The notes: a model not told the origin generated them from the sequence alone. DNA of 64,000 bases from JBAXXL01 sp037127915 (GCA_037127915.1 JBAXXL010000021.1:3862-67861); one strand, 5' to 3'; positions 27,013-35,761 are shown, counted from the stretch's first letter. A program made the numbers and translations.

Positions 27013-27751
27013 ATATCTTTCCTTATCAATAATTGCAATAGCAATTATGCTGTTTTCTGGTTGCACTGATAGTCCAACAGACAACAAAGACACTACAACG
27101 CTAGAAGAAAAATATCAATCCGCGATCGTGGATGCGATGATAGCCGATTCAAACGAAATTTCGCATTCCTTGATTCCTGTTGTCCTTTGGAATTCGGATT
27201 TATATTGGCAAAGATTTGAAGATACAACTTATGTGCTGGCTTTAATACTGACCAAATATCCATCCAGTTATCCGGTTGATCAGACAGTAGCAACATCTTG
27301 GGGTGATACCTGGGTAAGTGTTGTTCCTGAATTGCACGATTTCTTCAAAAATTATCAATTTTCCACCGATAGTGCACTGCAATTACGGCTTCAACAGCTT
27401 TTGGGTTTACCCGCTACAAGCGGATCGCAGTATTTGGTGGAAGCTTGGGTAAAACCCGAGAATTTATTCCGTCCTGCTCCAAATTATGCAATTTCCGACA
27501 CAGTGGCAGACCTTTATTTCCCTAGCGGCATCAATCCCGAATATATTATTTGGTTTAATAATAATATAATAACATCTTATTATCCTGAAAAAGGAAAAAC
27601 GAAATACCCTTGGACACGGTTGGGATATACGTATGATTGGGGAAATCCTATGCACGAAGAAGGACTATCGGAGTTTGTGCTAAGGAAAAATTCACAAGTG
27701 ATTGTGAAAAGCGTGAAAACACCGCGTGAATACATTGTGTCGGTGAATTAG
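27005..27751 (+). CDS. Lipoprotein of unknown function
   Basis: 248 residues with a lipoprotein signal (IAIMLFSGC, Cys20). The mature protein is a single globular-looking domain with aromatic-rich segments (VVLWNSDLYWQRFEDTTYVL; TRLGYTYDWGNP ... EEGLSEFVLRKNS). No family recognised. It uses the same 20-base leader as the four propeller genes upstream and is probably translated from the same transcript; it could be the periplasmic or surface partner of those proteins, but this is inference only. Confidence 0.65.
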   Translation: MKKYLSLSIIAIAIMLFSGCTDSPTDNKDTTTLEEKYQSAIVDAMIADSNEISHSLIPVVLWNSDLYWQRFEDTTYVLALILTKYPSSYPVDQTVATSWGDTWVSVVPELHDFFKNYQFSTDSALQLRLQQLLGLPATSGSQYLVEAWVKPENLFRPAPNYAISDTVADLYFPSGINPEYIIWFNNNIITSYYPEKGKTKYPWTRLGYTYDWGNPMHEEGLSEFVLRKNSQVIVKSVKTPREYIVSVN

Positions 27752-27846
27752 AAAATTTATTTGAACAAGGACATTCCGAAGCAGGAGCTTTGGAACGAGG
27801 CAAAATGATATGAAGTATTTAAGTATTTATATTAAATGAGGTTAAT

Positions 27847-28479
27847 ATGTTAAAGCAAAATGTGCTTATCGCCATTATATTTATATTTGCTTCTTTCGGC
27901 AATCTTTTTTCGCAGGTTGCTCCGGATTTGGTTATTGGTAAATTCACAAAATGTACTACCTACCGATGGGAAGATGATGAAAAAAATCCACAAAAGAAAT
28001 ATTTATCAAGTATCGCTGTTTATAATACAGCCGGAAAAGTTGTTAGTGAAACTCAAAAGCAAGCAAATGGATTGAATAGTATTTCTACTAAATGCAAATA
28101 CGACGAAAATGGCGAGCTTATAGAAACACTTTACTATAATCCTGACGGTCAGTTTGCTTTCAAAACAAATGGTATTAAGAAGTCCGAAATAGTGCCAACT
28201 AATATTCCACAAGAAATTGATAAATCGGAGAATAATGGCAACAAAGTTGCGATTTCGATGAATTCAGCGAATGCGGGAAAACTTGAAAATGATCCTAGAA
28301 TATCATATAAATATGATGATAAGAATAGACAAATTGAAGTTATTTATTATGACAAAGAACACAATGTAGAATTTCGAAAAACTTATGAATATGATTCATT
28401 TGGCAATAAATCAGTTGAAATTATTTATAGAACAGATGATAAGCCATATATGATAACAGAATTTATATATTCGAAATGA
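27847..28479 (+). CDS. Secreted protein with YD/RHS-like repeat segments
   Basis: 210 residues with a signal peptide (ending GNLFSQV). Segments such as CKYDENGELIETLYYNPDGQF and YKYDDKNRQIEVIYYDKEHN with YEYDSFGNKSVEIIYR follow the YxYDxxGxxxxxxYY pattern of YD/RHS-type or MORN-like beta repeats. It is too short to be a toxin. Stop codon TGA, showing that TGA is a sense-stop in this genome. Function unknown. Confidence 0.65.
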   Translation: MLKQNVLIAIIFIFASFGNLFSQVAPDLVIGKFTKCTTYRWEDDEKNPQKKYLSSIAVYNTAGKVVSETQKQANGLNSISTKCKYDENGELIETLYYNPDGQFAFKTNGIKKSEIVPTNIPQEIDKSENNGNKVAISMNSANAGKLENDPRISYKYDDKNRQIEVIYYDKEHNVEFRKTYEYDSFGNKSVEIIYRTDDKPYMITEFIYSK

Positions 28480-28486
28480 TAAAACG

Positions 28487-28510
28487 AGGGACACGGTTCA
28501 CCGTGTCCCT
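28487..28510. terminator. Perfect 11-bp hairpin after the YD-repeat gene
   Basis: AGGGACACGGT (28487-28497), loop TC, and its complement (28500-28510). It starts eight bases after the stop. There is no T-run, so it may be either a terminator stem or one of the region's dispersed palindromes. Confidence 0.45.
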
Positions 28511-28549
28511 AAATTGTCCATTTTTGTTCTTCTAGAACTCTATTTCGGC

Positions 28550-28622
28550 GAGAATTTGGGCTAAAGCCCATTTTTTGAGCGTGTATCTGCACCACGACTT
28601 AAAAGTCGTGGCTATTCAAGAA
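28550..28622 (+). repeat. Dispersed CCACGAC/GGCTAAAGCC element (copy 2 of 3)
   Basis: GGGCTAAAGCCC, then GAGCGTGTATCTGC, then the perfect stem CCACGACTT-AA-AAGTCGTGG (28592-28611) and CTATTCAAGAAG. Very close to the inverted copy at 33758-33832. Confidence 0.85.
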
Positions 28623-28657
28623 GATGACGAGAAATATTATCTGTGTTAATCTGCTAA

Positions 28658-28684
28658 ATCAGTGTCATCAGTGTCATCAGTGTG
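28658..28684. repeat. Three-unit 9-bp tandem repeat (ATCAGTGTC)
   Basis: ATCAGTGTC twice and ATCAGTGTG once, in the non-coding gap between convergent genes. Confidence 0.8.
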
Positions 28685-28704
28685 GCCTTCTTTCTTCTTC
28701 TTCT

Positions 28705-28745
28705 CTTTATAAACTTTACGAACTTTCAACTTTACAAACTTAATG
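28705..28745. repeat. ACTTTACGAACTT gene-end motif
   Basis: AACTTTACGAACTTTCAACTTTACAAACTT just downstream of the glnS stop; complement of the repeat at 10710-10730 and related to 33967-33991. Confidence 0.7.
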
Positions 28746-28752
28746 AACTCGC

Positions 28753-30441
28753 TTATTTTTTTTGCATCTTTGCCCAAGTATCGCGCAAGCCAACTGTTCG
28801 GTTAAATACCGGTACGCCGGGTTTGGATTCAATGATATCGGCACAGAAATAACCTACTCTTTCGAATTGGAATTTATCATTCGGTAAGGCATCCAAAAGC
28901 GATGGTTCAGCCCAAGCAGTAACAACTTTCAAAGAATTCGGGTTCATATTGTCCAGAAATGTTTTGCCTTCAGGAGCATCGTCCGGTGATTCTGTCAAAA
29001 ATAAATTTTCGTACATATTCAACTGAACTTGTTTGCCGTGAACTGCAGAAACCCAATGGATGGTTCCCTGTACTTTACGCCCGTCAGGTGAATTACCACC
29101 GCGTGTTTCAGCGTCATAAGTGCAAATCAATTCTATTACTTCGCCATCAGCATCTTTGATAACTTCTTTGCAGGTAATGTAGTACGCGTAACGTAAACGC
29201 ACTTCTCTGCCCGGAGCCAAACGGAAAAATTTCTTTGGTGCATCTTCCATAAAGTCATCGCGTTCGATGTAAATAACTTTAGAGAAATTCACTTTATGAG
29301 TTCCTGCGCTTGGGTCGTTTGGATTGTTTACAGCATCTAATTGATCATCATTTAAATCTTCAGGATAATTTTCTATAGTTACTTTCAGCGGGTTAACTAC
29401 AACTAATGCACGCTTTGCCGTTAAATTCAAATCCTCGCGGATGCAGAATTCCAACAAACTGTAATCGACAACGCTTTCCGATTTGGTTACACCGATTCTT
29501 TCGGCGAAATCACGAATAGCGGCAGGAGTATAACCACGGCGGCGGAAACCGGAAATAGTAGGCATACGCGGATCGTCCCAACTGCTGACTAAACCTTCTT
29601 GTACCAATTGCAATAACTTGCGTTTACTCAATACCGTATAATTTATATTCAATCGGGCGAATTCGATTTGCTGTGGATGGCACGGAGTTTTCAGTACGTC
29701 CAAATACCAATCGTATAGCGGGCGGTGGTCTTCGAATTCCAAAGTACAAATAGAGTGAGTGATTCCCTCGAGCATATCCGAAAGTCCGTGTGTGAAATCG
29801 TACATCGGGTAGATGCACCATTTGTCGCCTGTGCGGTGGTGGTCTGCTTTTTTAATGCGATAAACGACGGGGTCACGTAAATTAATATTCGGTGAGCTCA
29901 TATCAATTTTCGCTCTCAGCGTCAAACTTCCATCGGCGAATTCACCGTCTCTCATTCTGGTAAATAAGTCCATATTTTCTTCTATGCTTCTATCGCGGAA
30001 TGGGCTTGGTTTGCCGGGTTCGGTCAAAGTGCCGCGGTATTCGCGCATTTCTTCTGGAGTTTGCTCGCATACATAAGCCAATCCCATTTGGATTAACTGC
30101 ACAGCATAATCGTAAATTTTATCGAAGTAATCGGAGGCGTAGAACATTCTATCTTGCCAATCGAAGCCGAGCCATTTCACGTCTTCTATGATTGAATCAA
30201 CGTATTCCACATCTTCTTTCACAGGGTTGGTGTCATCGAATCGAAGATTTGTCAGTCCGCCGTATTCCTTTGCTAAGCCAAAGTTTAAGCATATAGATTT
30301 GGCATGGCCAATGTGTAAATATCCGTTAGGTTCGGGCGGAAATCGAGTGTGAACCCGCGAGCCGTTCTTTTGGGTTTTCAGGTCTTCGTTTATAATATTT
30401 TTAATAAAATTATTCGTAACGAGATTCTCTTTGACGTCCAT
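28753..30441 (-). CDS. glnS: Glutamine--tRNA ligase
   Basis: GlnRS charges tRNA-Gln directly. The 562-residue protein has the class I HIGH motif in PNGYLHIGHAKSI (residues ~38-50), the GlnRS-type FDDTNPVKEDVEYV segment, the KMSKS-equivalent VLSKRKLL (~270), and the C-terminal anticodon-binding beta barrels up to FNRTVGLRDTWAK. Length is typical. The AAAGGGA ribosome-binding site is eight bases before the ATG; a TATTTTTG element (minus, 30492-30499) probably belongs to its promoter. Its presence beside a gltX suggests direct Gln-tRNA formation rather than sole reliance on the amidotransferase route. Confidence 0.97.
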   Translation of the reverse strand: MDVKENLVTNNFIKNIINEDLKTQKNGSRVHTRFPPEPNGYLHIGHAKSICLNFGLAKEYGGLTNLRFDDTNPVKEDVEYVDSIIEDVKWLGFDWQDRMFYASDYFDKIYDYAVQLIQMGLAYVCEQTPEEMREYRGTLTEPGKPSPFRDRSIEENMDLFTRMRDGEFADGSLTLRAKIDMSSPNINLRDPVVYRIKKADHHRTGDKWCIYPMYDFTHGLSDMLEGITHSICTLEFEDHRPLYDWYLDVLKTPCHPQQIEFARLNINYTVLSKRKLLQLVQEGLVSSWDDPRMPTISGFRRRGYTPAAIRDFAERIGVTKSESVVDYSLLEFCIREDLNLTAKRALVVVNPLKVTIENYPEDLNDDQLDAVNNPNDPSAGTHKVNFSKVIYIERDDFMEDAPKKFFRLAPGREVRLRYAYYITCKEVIKDADGEVIELICTYDAETRGGNSPDGRKVQGTIHWVSAVHGKQVQLNMYENLFLTESPDDAPEGKTFLDNMNPNSLKVVTAWAEPSLLDALPNDKFQFERVGYFCADIIESKPGVPVFNRTVGLRDTWAKMQKK

Positions 30442-31070
30442 ATTGATTTCCCTTTATATTTATTTTCTAATTTTCGTATCAAAACAAGTTTCAAAAATAC
30501 GAAAATAATTCTAATGATAAATTATAAATGATTAATGTAGGGGCGTATTGCATACGCCCAAAAACATTATCTGAATCAGGATAGCCAGGATTAGAGGATT
30601 AACAGGATGTAGAAATAATTGTCAATGGTTAATTATATATTATTAATGCGAAGAATCCCATCTGCAAAGCTGTTAAAGGTGAATAGATAATGGAGCCCGG
30701 TACGTGTTGCCCAAGCGCGAAGCGGTTGAATCTCCTTAACCGCGGGTGTAAACCCATTGTACGACCTAAAACCTTATTTCCTTTATTAACCTTAGTAGAA
30801 ATAAGACCGCTTTGTCAGCAAACCTTATTACCTTATTGGAAAGCAAAAATAAGCCAATAAGGTTAAATGCGTTTATATTTCAGCTTTCCTACTAAGGTTT
30901 GAATAGAAAATAATGAGAGAAAGATATCTTTGTAAAGAAGTAGCATGCTACGTCTCAGAAACTTATGAAAAACGGAATTCAAAGACGCACGCGGTGCGTC
31001 TCTACATTCCGTATAATCATTAATATCAAAAAGGCTGTCCTTTTTGGGATTGCCTAAATATTTAAATCAC
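30442..31070. other. 629-base repeat-rich intergenic region
   Basis: No gene is visible. It contains GGGCGTAT-TGC-ATACGCCC (30541-30559), an AGGATTAGAGGATTAACAGGAT motif (30571-30608), a GCGGTT...AACCGC stem near 30720-30745, CCTTATTGG...CCAATAAGG (30831-30862), the palindrome GTAGCATGCTAC (30940-30951) and AGACGCAC-GCG-GTGCGTCT (30983-31001). Several have the look of dispersed intergenic repeats. No tRNA cloverleaf could be drawn. Confidence 0.7.
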
Positions 31071-31760
31071 TTATTTTTTTGTCCCATCAAGAGACTCAGG
31101 AGCTAAACTATCTTTGGGATATGGCTTTCTTGGAATTGTGCAACTTTGACCAATTAATTCCTCCCAGTGATGTGCTACAAATTCATTTAATGGAAAAATT
31201 GACACTATGGTGCTTACATCGGTTAAGACATAGACTTCCCCAGAATATTTAACAATTAGATAAGCCCAAAAACGATTTGATTTATAATATATTTCAATAA
31301 CCATAGCTGTTTCAGGGTTTAATATTATTTTGGCTATTTTCGTTTGCCTTGCTACTAATTCAGGATTCTTGTCACCGCACCAGATTTCTTGACCATCTTC
31401 ATATTGTGACAAATAGCTTGTATCATTTTTACAAATCAAAGAAACTGTTTGTATGTATTTATCCTTATGGAACAACCCCTTTTTATAAAAATACATAGGA
31501 TTAATATTTCTCAAAAATGTTTTATCTGTGAAATCAGCCTTGTTTATATTTCCTACGTATTCAACTTCAAAAATATGAGCTATTTGATAATTTTCCCTAT
31601 CATCGTAACAATCAGCTTTAGCTAATTCCTTCATAATCATTTCGTTTTTTTCGTTAATGTCAGCCAAAGACGGCATACGAACAAAAATTGTTTGCGAATA
31701 AATTGTTAAAGTACTTAAACAAAATAAGAATAATATCAGCAAAATGCTTTTAATTTTCAT
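31071..31760 (-). CDS. Uncharacterised secreted protein
   Basis: 229 residues from ATG 31760, chosen for its GAGGT site seven bases upstream and the clean signal peptide (KIKSILLILFLFCLSTLTIYSQ); an upstream TTG at 31841 would place the signal internally. The mature part mixes short strands and has Cys at CYDDREN and CKNDTSYL. No family recognised. It ends near the repeat-rich gap and stands alone. Confidence 0.6.
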   Translation of the reverse strand: MKIKSILLILFLFCLSTLTIYSQTIFVRMPSLADINEKNEMIMKELAKADCYDDRENYQIAHIFEVEYVGNINKADFTDKTFLRNINPMYFYKKGLFHKDKYIQTVSLICKNDTSYLSQYEDGQEIWCGDKNPELVARQTKIAKIILNPETAMVIEIYYKSNRFWAYLIVKYSGEVYVLTDVSTIVSIFPLNEFVAHHWEELIGQSCTIPRKPYPKDSLAPESLDGTKK

Positions 31761-31865
31761 AATCCAGACCTCACAAAATAAAAATTCAATAAATAAATGA
31801 ATAATTTTTATCGAAATTACGATATTTTCGATAAATGGCAAAATTAAATTGTAAAACTTTTGTCA

Positions 31866-31902
31866 GAACTAGGATTAAAGGATTTTAGGATGAACAGGAT
31901 GG
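31866..31902. repeat. AGGATTAAAGGATTTTAGGAT intergenic motif (copy 2 of 3)
   Basis: Related to 30571-30608 and 33681-33720 (AGGATTA(G/A)AGGAT...CAGGAT). Part of the 353-base gap before gltX, which also holds a GCGGGTT-TGG-AACCCGC hairpin (31993-32009) and short ATTGACAATT repeats (32025-32056). Confidence 0.7.
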
Positions 31903-32113
31903 CGTCATTTCTAGCACAGAATGGAATGACAAGATACACTGCATACTTTTAATTATCAAATCATTTTTATTTAATTCTGGCAATTGGTTAGGGCGGGTTT
32001 GGAACCCGCACCCTGAAGATTATCATTGACAATTGACAATTAACAATTATCAATTGATATTTCTTTCGTAATTTTGTAAATTATAAATAAGTAAAATAGA
32101 AAATAGGTTGATA

Positions 32114-33583
32114 ATGAAAGATGTACGAGTAAGATTTGCGCCGTCGCCAACGGGATATTTGCACGTGGGCGGATTGAGAACCGCGTTGTATAATTATTTG
32201 TTTGCGAAGCACTTCGGCGGTAAGATGATTTTGAGAATCGAGGATACAGACCAATCACGTTTTGTCGAGGGAGCTGTTGATAATTTGATTAATTCGCTTC
32301 GCTGGGCGGGAATAGAATTTGACGAAAGTCCCGAAGTTGGAGGCAAATTTGGTCCTTATGTACAAAGCGAACGCTTCGAACTTTACCGCAAACACGCGCA
32401 AATTCTGCTCGATAAGGGACACGCATATTACGCTTTCGATACTCCCGAAGAATTGCTGGCAATGCGTACCCAAAAGCCGGGTGCTGTTGTCGCACCAAAA
32501 TACGACCGCTTAGTTATGAAAAACCAATATACATTGGGAGCGATTGAAACCAAGCGTCTTATGGATATGAAAGCACCTTATGTAATTCGTTTACGTATTC
32601 CGCCGGATGCCGAAATAACTTTCACAGATATTATCCGCGGTGATATTACGGTTTTGGGCTGGGATGTGGACGACCAAATTCTTTTGAAATCCGATGGTTA
32701 CCCGACATACCATTTAGCGAATGTTGTAGATGACCATTTTATGGAAATATCCCACATTATCCGTGGTGAAGAATGGCTTCCTTCAACACCGAAACACGCT
32801 TTCTTATACGATGCTTTTGGTTGGGAAAGACCGGAATTTGCCCATCTGCCATTACTTTTGAACACCAGCAAACAAAAATTGAGCAAACGCCAAGGCGATG
32901 TAGCTGTGGAAGATTTCCGCGCTAAAGGATATTTCCGCTCCGCTTTTGTGAACTTTATAGCTCTTTTGGGATTCAACCCAACGGGTGACCGCGAAATTTA
33001 CACAATTGAAGAACTGATTGAATATTTCGATTTGTCGAAGGTTAATAAATCGGGTGCGGTATTTGATTTGACAAAACTGGAATGGATGAATACCCAATAT
33101 ATAAAAATTGTTCCAACAAGCGAATTGGTTGAATTAGCTCGTCCGGCGTTGGAATCTGCCGGATTTGGCGGTTTCGACGATGAATATGTTGGCCGCGTAA
33201 TTAACCTTGTGAAAGAGCGTATTCATTTTATGAATGAACTACCGGATTTTGTTCCTTACATGTTCGGCGATATAAAAGAATTTGAAATAGAATATATCAA
33301 AAAACGCTGGGAAGAAAACTCTAAAGAAATAGCGCTCGATTTAATAGAAATCTACAAAAAAGACGATGTGTTTAATCACGATTCACTATACGGTGCCGCA
33401 AAAGCTTATGCCGAAGAAAAAGGTATTAAATTGGGACCAATTACTCATCCGCTGAGAATAATGACTACCGGAAAATCAGTCGGTGCGGGCGCATTCGAAA
33501 CTATGGAAGTTTTGGGTAAAGAAACCTGCATCCAAAGAATGGAAAAATTTATTGAACTTTGGGATAGTGGAACCTTTATATAA
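32114..33583 (+). CDS. gltX: Glutamate--tRNA ligase
   Basis: GluRS charges tRNA-Glu and feeds protein synthesis (and C5 tetrapyrrole synthesis where present). 489 residues from ATG 32114, six bases after an AATAGG site; an upstream TTG (32108) is unnecessary. HIGH motif SPTGYLHVGG (residues ~10-19), RIEDTDQSRFVEGA, and KMSKS-equivalent QKLSKRQGDV (~255). The C-terminal anticodon-binding domain ends ...MEKFIELWDSG. Length is normal. TAATTTTG at 32069-32076 is a plausible -7 element. Confidence 0.97.
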   Translation: MKDVRVRFAPSPTGYLHVGGLRTALYNYLFAKHFGGKMILRIEDTDQSRFVEGAVDNLINSLRWAGIEFDESPEVGGKFGPYVQSERFELYRKHAQILLDKGHAYYAFDTPEELLAMRTQKPGAVVAPKYDRLVMKNQYTLGAIETKRLMDMKAPYVIRLRIPPDAEITFTDIIRGDITVLGWDVDDQILLKSDGYPTYHLANVVDDHFMEISHIIRGEEWLPSTPKHAFLYDAFGWERPEFAHLPLLLNTSKQKLSKRQGDVAVEDFRAKGYFRSAFVNFIALLGFNPTGDREIYTIEELIEYFDLSKVNKSGAVFDLTKLEWMNTQYIKIVPTSELVELARPALESAGFGGFDDEYVGRVINLVKERIHFMNELPDFVPYMFGDIKEFEIEYIKKRWEENSKEIALDLIEIYKKDDVFNHDSLYGAAKAYAEEKGIKLGPITHPLRIMTTGKSVGAGAFETMEVLGKETCIQRMEKFIELWDSGTFI

Positions 33584-33650
33584 TTATTAATGATAAATGT
33601 ATAATGATTAATGAGAAGAGAAGAAAATTTCACCGCAAAGATTTTTATAA

Positions 33651-33671
33651 AGGTAAACCATTGGTTTGCCT
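33651..33671. terminator. Imperfect hairpin downstream of gltX
   Basis: AGGTAAACC-ATT-GGTTTGCCT followed by GTTTTTG; one G-T pair. It lies 68 bases past the gltX stop and could end its transcript. Confidence 0.4.
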
Positions 33672-33680
33672 GTTTTTGAT

Positions 33681-33720
33681 GTCAGAATCTTGATTTACAG
33701 GATTAGAGGATGTTCAGGAT
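33681..33720. repeat. AGGATTAGAGGAT intergenic motif (copy 3 of 3)
   Basis: GATTTACAGGATTAGAGGATGTTCAGGAT type sequence, related to the copies near 30.6 and 31.9 kb. Confidence 0.7.
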
Positions 33721-33757
33721 ATTTTGACATTCCCGACTTGATCGGGTATCAATCCTC

Positions 33758-33832
33758 TTGAGTAGCCACGACTTTTAAGTCGTGTGGCAGATACACGCTT
33801 AATAAATTGGCTTTAGCCCAAAACACTGCGAA
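33758..33832 (-). repeat. Dispersed CCACGAC/GGCTAAAGCC element (copy 3 of 3, inverted)
   Basis: The stem CACGACTT-TT-AAGTCGTG (33767-33784), then GGCAGATACACGCTTAAT and GGCTTTAGCCC: the reverse complement of copy 2 with few changes. Confidence 0.85.
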
Positions 33833-33885
33833 GAATGGAACGCTGATGACGAATCAATGACCAATTATGGGGTTTCGTCTCTTCG

Positions 33886-33955
33886 CATTTAAAATTCAAA
33901 ACTCAAAATTCAAAATTGGGTCGAAGATGGATTCCCGCTTCCGCGGGAATGACAT
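33886..33955. repeat. REP-like element, ATTCCCGC hairpin (copy 2 of 2)
   Basis: AAATTCAAAA-type run, GGGTCGAAGATGG, then ATTCCCGC-TTCC-GCGGGAAT (33931-33950) and GACATAAAG. Inverted relative to the copy at 10779-10823. The loop is GNRA (GGAA) on the minus strand. Confidence 0.78.
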
Positions 33956-33966
33956 AAAGTCTTTTC

Positions 33967-33991
33967 TTTATTGACTTAACAAACTTTACGA
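33967..33991. repeat. AACTTTACGAACTT gene-end motif
   Basis: TTGACTTAACAAACTTTACGAACTT immediately downstream of the trmH stop (minus strand); same motif as at 28705-28745 and 10710-10730. Confidence 0.7.
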
Positions 33992-33993
33992 AC

Positions 33994-34599
33994 TTATCTT
34001 CTCACCCAATCGTAAAGCAGATTATCAAAATCTGTGCCTTTGATTTGCGGGGTGTCATATAAACCGGCCTCTTGGCGTTGGCGAAATACTTCATAAAGGC
34101 TAACAGCGCAAGCAACCGAAATATTCAAACTTTGAATCATACCTACCTGTGGAATTAAAAAATTGCCATCGGCTAATGCAATTGCTTCATCAGACACGCC
34201 TACGTGCTCGTTACCGAAAACTAATGCCGTCGGCTGGGTGAAATCCATATCATACAGCGAAACAGCGTCATGGCTCAAATGTGTAGTGTAGATTTTCTTT
34301 CCTTGTGTACGAAGATGGTCGAAACATTCTTCCACAGTACGATGACGAGTTTTGTCAATCCATTTCCAAGCACTTGCTGAGCTGGTTTTCCCAATTTTCG
34401 GGAAAGGCTGTTTGCCGTGATAAAGCAAATGAACGTCTTTGATTCCTGTTGTATCGCACGTTCTTAAACAAGCCGATAAATTATGCGGATCGTTAATGTT
34501 TTCTAAAACGATAGTTATGTCAAGTTGGCGTTTATTTATAACATCGGTTAATTTATTTAAGCGTCTTTCTAAAACGAAATCTTCAGGTTTAAGGTTCAT
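33994..34599 (-). CDS. trmH: TrmH-type tRNA (guanosine-2'-O-)-methyltransferase (SPOUT)
   Basis: TrmH methylates G18 in the tRNA D-loop. 201 residues, with the SpoU motifs in order: VLENINDPHNLSACLRTCDTTGI (motif 1, residues ~31-53), ALVFGNEHVGVSDEAI (motif 2, ~127-142) and FLIPQVGMIQSLNISVACAVSLYE (motif 3, ~150-173), which form the trefoil-knot SAM site. Length and the RRLNKLTDVINKRQLD start fit TrmH rather than RlmB or TrmL. Its start overlaps the end of recF by 11 bases, so it is translated from the dnaN-recF operon. Confidence 0.9.
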   Translation of the reverse strand: MNLKPEDFVLERRLNKLTDVINKRQLDITIVLENINDPHNLSACLRTCDTTGIKDVHLLYHGKQPFPKIGKTSSASAWKWIDKTRHRTVEECFDHLRTQGKKIYTTHLSHDAVSLYDMDFTQPTALVFGNEHVGVSDEAIALADGNFLIPQVGMIQSLNISVACAVSLYEVFRQRQEAGLYDTPQIKGTDFDNLLYDWVRR

Positions 34600-35740
34600 A
34601 TTTATCTTGAATTTGTTCTACAATTCCTGCATTAATTTTGAAGTATCTATTCGACCCAACCGGTTCAAAAGATTGCAAACGCGCAGGATTAGTTATTGTA
34701 ATTAACGATTGAGCACCATTTTGATTGATTAATTCGATTACCTTTCGGCTTCGCTCTATATCCAATTCCGAAAATATATCATCTAATAAAATGATTGGAG
34801 TTTCTTCCAAAATATCTTTGAGATAAAGAAATTCAGCAAATTTTAGACTAATCAAAAGAGATTTGTGTTGACCTTGCGATGCGCGTTCTTTGGCAGGAGA
34901 ATTATTTATGGAAATGAATAAATCGTCTTTTTGTGGACCGAACAAAGTTGTTCCGCGCATAATTTCATAATTTCTTAAATCTTTTGCTCGTTCTATAAAA
35001 GCAGAGCGAATGTGCGATTTATCACCACTCGAAAGTGCAGGCTGAGCAGTATCGGGTAAATACGCGATGGCTACACTTTCGTCCGAACTGCCGATGTTGG
35101 CATAAAACGAGCTGAAATACGGTTGAAATTCTTTTATAAAATTATATCTTTTGTAAACAATATTTACACTTAAATCGATAAAAATTCCGGTAAGAATATT
35201 AAATTGTTCATTATCCAATCGACGCTCTTTTTTTGCGGCAGTAAGCAAGGAATTTCTTTGTTTCAGGCACCGCTTTAATCTCATTAAATCCTGCATATAC
35301 AATGGGCTGATTTGAGATAAAGTGCGGTCAATAAAGCTTCGTCTATCGGCGGGTGCACCGCTTGTAATAGCTTTCATATCAGGCGAAAGTATAATAAGCG
35401 GTATTCTGCCGACGATATCTTTTGCTGATAAATTGTCGCCTTCGGAACCCGAGATTTTCTTTTTTGAGTTTAGTTCAAAATTCACATTTGTAAAATATGA
35501 AACTCCAACTTCGGATTCTCCATCCACTCGTGCTTGATAAAATGTTTCATTTTCTTTTATCAGACTATTTTCGGGAACGGATTGAAACGTTTTGGTAAAA
35601 GAGCATATAGCAACAGCTTCCAAAATTGTTGTTTTGCCGGCACCGTTCAGTCCGTAAAACACGTTAAGGTGTTCGGCAAGTTCCAAATTTGTGTAAGAAT
35701 GGTTCCGTAAGTTTGATATTTTTATTTTGCAGAGTTTCAT
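34589..35740 (-). CDS. recF: DNA replication/repair protein RecF
   Basis: RecF binds gapped DNA and helps load RecA. 383 residues from ATG 35740; TTG at 35758 would add six residues. The N terminus KIKISNLRNHSYTNLEL and Walker A GLNGAGKT (residues 30-37) are diagnostic. The ABC-type signature ASQGQHKSLLISLKFAEF and Walker B PIILLDDIFSELD follow near residues 285-330. Between them lies the GAPADRRSFIDRTLS block of RecF. It lies downstream of dnaN, as in many bacteria, and overlaps trmH. Confidence 0.95.
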   Translation of the reverse strand: MKLCKIKISNLRNHSYTNLELAEHLNVFYGLNGAGKTTILEAVAICSFTKTFQSVPENSLIKENETFYQARVDGESEVGVSYFTNVNFELNSKKKISGSEGDNLSAKDIVGRIPLIILSPDMKAITSGAPADRRSFIDRTLSQISPLYMQDLMRLKRCLKQRNSLLTAAKKERRLDNEQFNILTGIFIDLSVNIVYKRYNFIKEFQPYFSSFYANIGSSDESVAIAYLPDTAQPALSSGDKSHIRSAFIERAKDLRNYEIMRGTTLFGPQKDDLFISINNSPAKERASQGQHKSLLISLKFAEFLYLKDILEETPIILLDDIFSELDIERSRKVIELINQNGAQSLITITNPARLQSFEPVGSNRYFKINAGIVEQIQDKYEP

Positions 35741-35761
35741 AGAGAATTTAGAATACAAGTT

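Noticed and set aside
30690..30760. tRNA-like G/C-rich segment
   Set aside because: It has a GCGGTT/AACCGC stem but no acceptor, anticodon or T-loop pattern.
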